Below, piece by piece: positions 16,210-21,645 of a DNA stretch of 21,645 bases. Origin of the DNA: DASPKS01 sp035628035. GTDB taxonomy: Bacteria; Bacteroidota; Rhodothermia; Rhodothermales; Rubricoccaceae. The stretch spans positions 1-21,645 of the forward strand of contig DASPKS010000093.1 of NCBI GenBank assembly GCA_035628035.1, written 5' to 3'. The stretch's first letter is position 1, and each line of letters begins with the position of its first letter. Below the pieces are notes generated by a model. The model was not told the origin of the DNA. It did no database searches and worked only from the letters and a program-made list of their open reading frames with translations. The position numbers and the translations under genes are program-made.

Positions 16210-16216
16210 CAAACTA
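16210..16216 (-). promoter_or_regulatory. Putative Bacteroidota-type -7 box (TAGTTTG) for the DedA gene
   Basis: On the minus strand TAGTTTG ends 24 nt before ATG 16186, the same spacing as two other TAnTTTG boxes in the window. It directly follows the hairpin that appears to end the RND transcript, so terminator tail and promoter box overlap. Confidence 0.45.
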
Positions 16217-16252
16217 AACCGGGCCGCCGCGCCCGGCGACGCAGCGGCCCGG
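16213..16252 (-). terminator. Probable intrinsic terminator after the RND pump gene
   Basis: On the minus strand CCGGGCCGC (16244-16252) pairs perfectly with GCGGCCCGG (16219-16227) over 9 bp. The loop of about 16 nt can itself form a small stem. TTTAGTTT follows. It lies 24 nt after the stop of the RND gene. The large loop and interrupted T-run make it weaker than the one at 9818-9852. Confidence 0.6.
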
Positions 16253-16275
16253 AAAGACCCGGCGAAGACGCGGGG

Positions 16276-19200
16276 TCACGCCGGCACGGCGCCGGCTTCG
16301 GTGGGTGCCCCGACCAGCTCTTTCCCGTCCGCCGTGTGGCCGTCACCGTGCGCGCGGGCGGCGCGGCGGCGCCGGACCGGCGCGAGCACGCGGTCGCGCA
16401 TCTTGTCGAACAGCTCGTACACGACGGGGATGACGAGGAGCGTGAGGAGCGTGGACGTGATCGTCCCGCCGATGACGGTGACGCCGAGCGGGCGGCGGAA
16501 CATCGCGCCCTCCCCGCTCCCGATGGCGACGGGGATCATCCCCGCGATGAGGGCGACCGTCGTCATGAGGATGGGGCGGAGCCGCGTGGCGCCGGCCTCG
16601 ATGAGCGCCTCGCGGACGTGCATCCCCCGGCCCTTCGCCGCCTTCGCGAAGTCGATGAGGAGGATCACGTTCTTCGCCACGATGCCCGCGAGGAGGATCA
16701 CCCCGATGAGGCTCATCAGGTTGAGCGTGCCGCCCGTGACGAGGAGGCCGAGCATCACGCCGATGAGCGAGAGCGGGAGCGAGACGAGGATCGCGAGGGG
16801 GTCGAGGAAGCTCCCGAACTGGAGCACGAGGATGAGGTACATCAGGAGCACGCCGAGCCCGAGCGCGGCGAAGATGTTGCCGAACACCTCCTGCTGCGCC
16901 TCCACGTCGCCGCCCTGCGTGAGGACGACGCCCGGCGGGAGGTCCACGTTCTCGAGCCGCGCGGTGATGCCGGCGAGCACCTCCGAGAGCGGGCGCCCGT
17001 CGGTGTTCGCCTCCACATTGATGACGGGGTCGCGGTCGAAGTGCGTGATGAGCGCGGGCCCGAGGCCGTCCCGGACGGTCGCCACCTCGTAGAGCGGGAC
17101 GGAGACGGGCCCCTGCGCGCCGATGGCGCGGATAGGCAGCCACGCTACGTCCTCGGCCGAGGCGCGGGCCTCCGGCGCGAGCCGAATGATCACGTCGCGC
17201 GTCTCGCCGTCGGGGTCCACCCAGTCGCCCACGTCGATGCCGGCGAAGGCGGGGCGCATGGCGAGGGCCACCTGCGCGGCGGTGATGCCGCGCGCGAGGG
17301 CGGCGTCGCGATCCACCTCCACCTCCAGCTCGGGCTTCTGGCCGCGCGTGGAGAGCCCCACGTCGACGGCGCCGGGGACACGGCGGACCTCCGCCATCAC
17401 GAGCGCGGCGGCCTCCTGGAGGGCTTCGGGGTCCCGGCCCCGGAGGCGAAGCTGGATCATCTTCTGGCCGCCGCCGAACCCGCTGGTAAACACGGCCGCC
17501 GTCGCGCCGGGGATGGCCTTCACTTCCTCGCGCACCTGCATGGCGAGCGCCTCCGCGCCGACCTCACGCTCCTCCAGCGGCTTGAGGCGGACGTACACCT
17601 GCCCCACGTCCACGCCGCCCTCGCTGAACCCGCTCGACGCGCCGATGGTGGCGTAGGTGTATGCGACCTCCGGGTGCGCGCGGGCAATCCGCGCCGCATT
17701 CTCCACGCGCTCGCGCGTCGTGGCGAGGTCGGTCCCCGGCGGCGTCTCCACCCGGATGTAGAACTCGCTGTTGTCTTCGGGCGGGAAGAACGCCGAGCCG
17801 ACCTTGATGTCGGACGCGGGAACGATCCCCTGCACCATGTTCATCGCGACGACCGCGCCCAGCACGAGCCCGAGCGTGACGTACCACCGCCGCCCCCGGA
17901 AGCGGATGAGGAGCAGCGCGAACGCCGTCGTGACGGCGACGACGGCGAGGGCCGCCCACAGCCCCTTCCCGGGGAGCGCGAACCCGGCGATGAGGCTGCC
18001 GAGCGCGAAGAGGACGACGGCGCCGGGGCGGTCGAGCGCCCAGCCGACGAGGCGGCGGTAGCGGTCGGCCTGGCGGTTGAACCACGCGTTGAAGCGGTCG
18101 AGCCACCGCGTGATCCGGCTCTTCTCGTGGGCCTCCAGCTCGGGGTCGGCCCAATAGGCCGAGAGCATCGGGTCGAGCGAGAAGCTCACGAACAGCGAGA
18201 CGAGCACGGCGCAGGCGATGGTGAGCGCGAACGGCTTGAACCACTGTCCCGCCACGCCCTCCATGAACCCGATGGGTACGAACACCGCGATGATGGAGAA
18301 CGTCGTCGCGGCGACGGCGAGCCCGATCTCGCTCGTGCCTACCTGCGCCGCGCGGAAGTGGTCCTTCCCCATCTCAATGTGCCGGACGATGTTCTCCCGG
18401 ACCACAATGGCGTCGTCGATAAGGATGCCGATGGCGAGCGAGAGCCCGAGGAGGCTCATCGTGTTGAGCGTGAACCCCGCCGCGAGCACGGCCACGAACG
18501 CGGCGAGCACCGAGATCGGCAGCGCGATACCCGTGATGACCGTGCTCCGCCACGAGTTCAGGAAGAGGAACACGACCAGCACCGTGAGGAGCGCCCCTTC
18601 GAGGAGGGCCTCCTGCACGTTCGAAACCGACGCCTCGACGCGCTCGCCAGAGTCGGTCACCACCTGGATCTGGGTGCCCTCCGGGAGCGTCGGGCGAAGC
18701 TCTTCGATGGCCGCGTGGATGTTGTCGCTGACGGTGGTCGTGCTCGCCCCGCGCGTCTTGATGATGTCGATTCCGACCGACTCGCGGCCGTTGAAGAGGG
18801 CCAAGCTCCGCGCCTCCTCCGCGTCGTCGCGGACGGTGGCCACCTCGCCGAGCGTGACGGTGCGGCCGTTCGCCCCCTGCCCCACCGGGATCGCGGCGAA
18901 CGCCTCGGGGGAGGGCAGCCGGCCCTCCAGCCGCACGCTCTGCTCCTGCCCCGGGGCGTTGAGGCGACCCACCGGCGCGTCGAGGTTCTGTGCCTGGAGC
19001 GCCTGCACCACCTGCCCCACGTCCACGCCGGCCGTCGCGAGGGCGTCCGGGCGAAGCTCCACGGTTAGCGCGCGCTCCTGGTCACCGACGACGCTGACTC
19101 GGGCGACCCCGGAGAGCGACTGGAGCGCGCGCGTCACGTCGTCCTCGGCGATGCGCGTGAGCTGGGCGGGCGTCATGCGGTCGCTCGAGAGCACGAGCGA

Positions 19201-19617
19201 GACGACGGGGAAGTCGGCCGGGTCCACGCGGCGGATGATGGGCTCCTCCATCTCTGCCGGAAGGTCCTGGCGGATGGCGGAGATGGCGTCGCGCACCTCC
19301 TGGCTCGCCTCCTGCATGTCCTTTCCAAACTCGAACAGGATGATGAGCTGGGCGTAGCCGTCGCCGGCCGTACCGAAGAGGTCATCGACCCCGCTCAGCC
19401 CGCTCGTCGCCTCTTCGATGGGTTCGAGCACCTCTTGCTCTACGCCCTCAGGGGCGCCGCCTGGGTAGGGCACGAGGAGGAGGAGCACGGGCTGCTCGAC
19501 CTCCGGGAACTCGTCGGTCTCCAGCCGCAGGAGGGCGAACAGCCCAAAAACAACGAGGGCCACCATCGCGAGGACGGTGACCATGGGGCGGCGGATGGCG
19601 AAATCCGAGATGAACAT
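16276..19617 (-). CDS. Efflux RND transporter permease (AcrB/HAE-1-like), with extra membrane segments
   Basis: This 1113-residue proton-driven inner-membrane pump would export drugs or other amphiphiles. It starts as expected (MFISDFAIRRPMVTVLAMVALVVFG) with FPEVEQP in the first porter loop. The proton relay is intact: Asp401-Asp402 in GILIDDAIVVREN of helix 4 and Lys982 in GIVAKNVILLIDFA of helix 10, matching D407/D408 and K940 of AcrB. Between the two halves, where one helix (TM7) is normal, three hydrophobic stretches occur at about 532-550, 555-575 and 580-602 before FFPPEDNSEF. Together with a short charged tail this explains the excess over the usual 1030-1050 residues. No adaptor or outer-membrane-factor gene lies beside it, so it may borrow partners encoded elsewhere, such as the TolC protein at 3078-4580. 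No Shine-Dalgarno was seen. Substrate class is inferred from the family only. Confidence 0.94.
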   Translation of the reverse strand: MFISDFAIRRPMVTVLAMVALVVFGLFALLRLETDEFPEVEQPVLLLLVPYPGGAPEGVEQEVLEPIEEATSGLSGVDDLFGTAGDGYAQLIILFEFGKDMQEASQEVRDAISAIRQDLPAEMEEPIIRRVDPADFPVVSLVLSSDRMTPAQLTRIAEDDVTRALQSLSGVARVSVVGDQERALTVELRPDALATAGVDVGQVVQALQAQNLDAPVGRLNAPGQEQSVRLEGRLPSPEAFAAIPVGQGANGRTVTLGEVATVRDDAEEARSLALFNGRESVGIDIIKTRGASTTTVSDNIHAAIEELRPTLPEGTQIQVVTDSGERVEASVSNVQEALLEGALLTVLVVFLFLNSWRSTVITGIALPISVLAAFVAVLAAGFTLNTMSLLGLSLAIGILIDDAIVVRENIVRHIEMGKDHFRAAQVGTSEIGLAVAATTFSIIAVFVPIGFMEGVAGQWFKPFALTIACAVLVSLFVSFSLDPMLSAYWADPELEAHEKSRITRWLDRFNAWFNRQADRYRRLVGWALDRPGAVVLFALGSLIAGFALPGKGLWAALAVVAVTTAFALLLIRFRGRRWYVTLGLVLGAVVAMNMVQGIVPASDIKVGSAFFPPEDNSEFYIRVETPPGTDLATTRERVENAARIARAHPEVAYTYATIGASSGFSEGGVDVGQVYVRLKPLEEREVGAEALAMQVREEVKAIPGATAAVFTSGFGGGQKMIQLRLRGRDPEALQEAAALVMAEVRRVPGAVDVGLSTRGQKPELEVEVDRDAALARGITAAQVALAMRPAFAGIDVGDWVDPDGETRDVIIRLAPEARASAEDVAWLPIRAIGAQGPVSVPLYEVATVRDGLGPALITHFDRDPVINVEANTDGRPLSEVLAGITARLENVDLPPGVVLTQGGDVEAQQEVFGNIFAALGLGVLLMYLILVLQFGSFLDPLAILVSLPLSLIGVMLGLLVTGGTLNLMSLIGVILLAGIVAKNVILLIDFAKAAKGRGMHVREALIEAGATRLRPILMTTVALIAGMIPVAIGSGEGAMFRRPLGVTVIGGTITSTLLTLLVIPVVYELFDKMRDRVLAPVRRRRAARAHGDGHTADGKELVGAPTEAGAVPA

Positions 19618-19768
19618 GGCCGAGGCGGCGGGCGAGCGGAGCGGGCGCGTAGACGGGAAGCTGCAATAAAAGTTGTGACTACGGGCCGTCCCACCCCGCT
19701 CTTAACCGAACAGTCACAATTGAAACCTGTCGGTCACTACGTGACCTGTCGGTCACGTAAGGCCTTCC
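19618..19768 (-). promoter_or_regulatory. Promoter and operator region of the RND pump gene
   Basis: This 151-nt gap is visibly richer in A/T and in repeats than its surroundings. On the minus strand it holds, in order: a palindrome with 9-bp arms (19738-19759), a partial copy of that palindrome (19722-19740), a 9-of-10 inverted pair around AGTTGTGACT (19671-19680 and 19712-19721), and TTTTATTGC about 47 nt before ATG 19617 as a possible -10/-7 region. A 10-bp inverted pair AGCTGCAATA (19659-19668 and 19770-19779) brackets most of it. The layout suggests repressor-controlled expression of the pump. No regulator gene is in the window. Confidence 0.5.
19722..19759. repeat. Two tandem copies of an operator-like palindrome
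   Basis: The 12-mer CCTGTCGGTCAC occurs at 19726-19737 and again at 19745-19756, 19 nt apart. The second copy is a perfect inverted repeat with arms TACGTGACC and GGTCACGTA around TGTC (19738-19759). The first has one intact and one degenerate arm. The core TGACC-N4-GGTCA resembles operators reported for TetR/AcrR-family repressors; that comparison is from general knowledge. Read as RNA from the minus strand, the second copy could also form a hairpin after the upstream gene, but it lacks a T-run. Confidence 0.6.
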
Positions 19769-20695
19769 CTATTGCAGCTCGATTTCCCGAACGGGGAGGC
19801 GCGCCGGCACCAGCCCCGCGCGCTGGACCGCCTCCTGCCCCTGCGTGCCGAGCACGAACGAGGCAAAGCTGGCCCCGACCACGCCCGCGCTTCGCCCGAC
19901 CACGAGGAGGATCGGGTGCCGCAGCGGGTAGTGGTTCGCGTACACGCGCAGCGGCGCCGGCAGCACAGGCGCACCGGCGGAGTCAGGCACTGCGATCGCC
20001 CGAACCTGGTCTTCGCTTACCCCCTCGTACGCGGCGAGCGAGACGATGGTGAGGCCGGCGGGGTTTTCGGACACCCACCGGAGCGCGTCGGCCTCGTCCG
20101 CAGCGGCGTAGATCGGACGCGGGAGCGAGTCGGGCGGCAGGAGCTGCCGCGTCAACAGCTCGACCACCCCCGTCGTGAGCGGGGGTAAGGCGAGCCGCAC
20201 GGCGCCCCCGCTCCCCCCCACCTCTGCCCACTGTACGGGCTGCCCGGCGGCAGCGCGCCGGAGGGCATCCATGCCGAGCATGCGCGCGGGGTTCGTGGGG
20301 TGAACGGCGGCGACGAGCGCGCCCTGCCCGAGGACGACCTCAGCCGGATCGACGCCGGCCGCCGCGAGCGCGCGCTGCTCCTCGGCGTTGGGCGGCCGGT
20401 CTACGACGACAGCATCGGCCTGGCCCCGCACGAGGGCGACGTAGGCCTCGCGCGTGTTCGTGGTAGTGAGCGCGAACTCCGCGCGGGGATAATTCCGGCG
20501 GAACAGGGTCACGTGGCGATCCACTACCGGGCGGAGGGCCTCGGCCACGTGGAGGCGGACCGAGCCTTCCAGCCCGGTCCCTTCGAGGACGTTGCCGCCC
20601 CGGCCGCGGGTATCGTCGTCCTCACGTTCACCCCGGCATCCGGGGCCGAGCAGCACCGCGGGGAGGAGCAGCGCGAGCAGCAGGGTCCACTTCAT
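19769..20695 (-). CDS. PstS-like substrate-binding lipoprotein
   Basis: This 308-residue protein starts at ATG 20695, overlapping the preceding gene by 4 nt (ATGA). A hydrophobic signal (KWTLLLALLLPAVLLGPGC) ends in Cys20 as probable lipid site; the residues before it (G-P-G) fit the lipobox only loosely. The mature part resembles PstS-type phosphate-binding domains: a first strand with VRLHVAEALRPVVDRHVTLF, ALTTTNTREAYVALVRGQADAVVVDRPP, then VVLGQGALVAAVHPTNPARML and a late ANHYPLRHPILLVVGRSAG segment. That last pattern of Y-P-hydrophobic is common in PstS-like proteins. No Pst permease or ATPase follows. The gene sits at the end of a tonB cluster, and a PstS-like gene after tonB is a known arrangement in Bacteroidota. 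A phosphate ligand is uncertain; an accessory envelope role is as likely. Confidence 0.85.
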   Translation of the reverse strand: MKWTLLLALLLPAVLLGPGCRGEREDDDTRGRGGNVLEGTGLEGSVRLHVAEALRPVVDRHVTLFRRNYPRAEFALTTTNTREAYVALVRGQADAVVVDRPPNAEEQRALAAAGVDPAEVVLGQGALVAAVHPTNPARMLGMDALRRAAAGQPVQWAEVGGSGGAVRLALPPLTTGVVELLTRQLLPPDSLPRPIYAAADEADALRWVSENPAGLTIVSLAAYEGVSEDQVRAIAVPDSAGAPVLPAPLRVYANHYPLRHPILLVVGRSAGVVGASFASFVLGTQGQEAVQRAGLVPARLPVREIELQ

Positions 20696-20916
20696 CGGAA
20701 CCTTCCCCGCCGTCGCTGCCGCTCGCGGTCGTGGCGCTCTTGCGCGACCGTCGAGACCACGCGGTAGACCCCGAAGAGGATGAGGACGATGCCGAGGGTA
20801 ATGCGGAGCTGGGGCGGCGCGCCGGCGCCGCCGAAGTACCCCGTGAGCACGCCGATGCCGACGGCGGTCATCACCGCGGCGACGACGTACCCCAGGAGGG
20901 CGTTGACGGTGGGCAT
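20692..20916 (-). CDS. Small two-helix membrane protein
   Basis: This 74-residue protein starts at ATG 20916 and ends with a TGA that overlaps the ATG of the PstS-like gene by 4 nt. It has two hydrophobic segments (about 5-28, LLGYVVAAVMTAVGIGVLTGYF, and about 35-54, ITLGIVLILFGVYRVVSTVA), joined by a short Gly/Pro turn. A strongly basic tail (HDRERQRRRGRFR) follows. By the positive-inside rule both ends should face the cytoplasm. No family is recognised. The tight coupling to the PstS-like gene suggests a role in the same envelope system. A longer reading upstream would run into the tonB-like remnant, which argues for the start given. Confidence 0.75.
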   Translation of the reverse strand: MPTVNALLGYVVAAVMTAVGIGVLTGYFGGAGAPPQLRITLGIVLILFGVYRVVSTVAQERHDRERQRRRGRFR

Positions 20917-20920
20917 CGGG

Positions 20921-20976
20921 TCAGGCGGAACGTGATCGGCACCGCTACCCACCCCGCAACGGCGCGGTTGTTCTGC
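20921..20976 (-). pseudogene. Remnant copy of the tonB 3' end
   Basis: This 56-bp stretch matches the 3' end of the tonB gene at 21357-21412 in 52 of 56 positions. In the tonB frame it would encode QNNRAVAGWVAVPITFRL against QNNRAVAVWVAVPITFRL in the real gene. Three of the four differences are synonymous and the fourth changes Val to Gly. Similarity stops abruptly at both ends. The remnant has lost the tonB stop codon and its frame would run into the next gene. It has no start of its own apart from a GTG just upstream, so it is most simply the tail of a decayed second tonB. Confidence 0.8.
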
Positions 20977-21001
20977 GATGCCACTAAGTCAGTCCCCTAG
21001 C

Positions 21002-21325
21002 TCACCAGTCCCGGCTCATCACGGTCACTAGGACGGTATCGAGCGCCGTTCCGGCCCCCGCCTCCTCGGCGGAGCCAGGAACTACCACGACGAGCCCGGC
21101 CGGGGTGGAGGGAATCCAGCAGCAGGTACAAAGGGTGGAGAAAGGATCGGGGATGATCCTCCGTTCGTCCTCCGTCCACGCGCGAACGGCCTTGATGGAC
21201 CCGAACGCAGCTACGTGGAGCAGGACCGCGCCGCTTAGCGCGAGCAGAACGGAGCAGCGGTAGGCAGGTAGCCCGGCGTCGGGTTGGAGCGACCGGTCGG
21301 GGAAGGGGTCACGGGGCGTCGTCAT
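21002..21325 (-). CDS. Small anchored protein with Cys-rich motif (hypothetical, possibly a TonB N-terminal remnant)
   Basis: This 107-residue protein starts at ATG 21325, 26 nt after the tonB stop. A Pro/Asp-rich leader (1-20) precedes one hydrophobic segment (about 24-43) reading CSVLLALSGAVLLHVAAF. A small residue-rich helix containing LLH is typical of TonB-type N-terminal anchors. The following 60 residues hold TLCTCCW with Cys65, Cys67 and Cys68, a hydrophobic stretch AGLVVVVPGS and a short end without a TonB C-terminal domain. A copy of the tonB 3' end follows 25 nt later, out of frame. It could be the surviving front of a second tonB or an unrelated small envelope protein. I recognise no family for the Cys-rich part. 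Position inside the operon supports expression. Confidence 0.6.
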   Translation of the reverse strand: MTTPRDPFPDRSLQPDAGLPAYRCSVLLALSGAVLLHVAAFGSIKAVRAWTEDERRIIPDPFSTLCTCCWIPSTPAGLVVVVPGSAEEAGAGTALDTVLVTVMSRDW

Positions 21326-21351
21326 CGGAGGGCCATCCGTACGAGCAGTGA

Positions 21352-21645
21352 CTAGTTCAGGCGGAACGTGATCGGCACGGCCACCCACACCGCCACGGCG
21401 CGGTTGTTCTGCCGGGCGGGCGAGAACGTCCACCGGCGGACCGCATCGAGGGCTGCCTGATCCAGCAACCCATGCACCCCGCGGAGAAGCTGCACCTCGC
21501 GGACGGCCCCCTCCGCTGTCACCCATGCGCGGACGATGACTTGGCCCTCGACGCCGGCGCGGCGGGCGAAGTCGGGGTACTCCGGCTGCGGCTGATTGAT
21601 CGGCGTCGCCTGCACCTCGACCGCCACGAAGTCCGGCGGCGGGCC
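21352..21645 (-). CDS. tonB: Energy transducer TonB, C-terminal part (N-terminus beyond the window)
   Basis: The frame enters from the right edge and ends at TAG 21352, giving the last 97 residues. They form a complete TonB C-terminal domain: a PPPDF linker, the strand with NQPQPEYPDFARRAGVEGQV, then IVRAWVTAEGAVREVQLLRG, the helix LLDQAALDAVRRW, TFSPARQNNRAVAVWV and the last strand VPITFRL. This periplasmic domain contacts the TonB box of outer-membrane receptors and passes on energy from ExbB/ExbD. The membrane anchor and any exbB/exbD genes would lie to the right and are not visible. A natural client in the window is the receptor at 6218-8602. The downstream order (small genes, then a PstS-like lipoprotein) fits a Bacteroidota-type tonB cluster. 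Confidence 0.92.
   Translation of the reverse strand, partial: GPPPDFVAVEVQATPINQPQPEYPDFARRAGVEGQVIVRAWVTAEGAVREVQLLRGVHGLLDQAALDAVRRWTFSPARQNNRAVAVWVAVPITFRLN

Noticed and set aside
19738..19759. Intrinsic terminator for the PstS-like gene
   Set aside because: The hairpin is perfect but has no following T-run, and its core is repeated 19 nt away as a degenerate copy. An operator explains this better.
19659..19779. A 121-bp miniature mobile element bounded by AGCTGCAATA inverted repeats
   Set aside because: The arms are only 10 bp, one includes the stop codon of the PstS-like gene, and no target-site duplication was seen. A chance match or regulatory repeat is more likely.
1..21645. CRISPR array, transposase, phage or defence genes
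   Set aside because: No regularly spaced repeats and no protein with such domains were seen on either strand.

Overview
The window is about 70% G+C and tightly packed. Nearly every gene lies on the minus strand; the one clear exception is a c-type cytochrome at 9160-9798. Several traits point to a high-GC relative of the Bacteroidota, probably the Rhodothermota/Rhodothermales (Rubrivirga, Rubricoccus or Salinibacter type). These are TAnTTTG-like promoter boxes 22-25 nt before several starts, few Shine-Dalgarno sequences, a TonB-dependent receptor with an N-terminal carboxypeptidase-regulatory-like domain, a secreted SBBP-type propeller protein, and a tonB gene followed by a PstS-like lipoprotein. 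The lineage is inferred from these traits; no marker gene confirms it.

Left part (1-9160). The window opens inside a secreted SBBP-repeat protein that runs off the left edge. Next, read right to left on the minus strand, is a three-gene efflux operon of outer-membrane factor (3078-4580), membrane-fusion protein (1612-3081) and MacB/LolD-type ATPase (877-1605). No permease gene is present. A tRNA-Ser(TGA) gene lies just upstream of the operon. Beyond it are a membrane-anchored protein with three repeated beta-sandwich domains (4784-6142) and a two-gene unit of lipocalin-like lipoprotein and TonB-dependent siderophore-type receptor (6218-9059).

Middle (9160-16190). The divergent cytochrome c lipoprotein ends at a strong intrinsic terminator that separates it from a convergent NADP-type glutamate dehydrogenase. 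Next come a CBS-pair protein, a Kup potassium transporter, a dicarboxylate/glutamate symporter and a DedA-family membrane protein. Glutamate dehydrogenase, K+ uptake and acidic-solute uptake together would suit osmotic or nitrogen balance, but that link is inference.

Right part (16276-21645). A 1113-residue RND efflux pump stands alone, without fusion protein or outer-membrane partner. Its promoter region carries a repeated operator-like palindrome. Upstream is a cell-envelope cluster: the C-terminal end of TonB (cut by the window edge), a small anchored Cys-rich protein, a small two-helix membrane protein and a PstS-like lipoprotein. Between the two small genes is a 56-bp imperfect copy of the 3' end of tonB, which suggests a duplicated and eroded second tonB.

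No CRISPR array, transposase, phage gene or obvious defence system was found. No gene-free stretch exceeds 300 bases. The observations most worth following are the tonB remnant, the operator pair before the RND pump, the extra membrane helices in that pump and the missing ABC permease.
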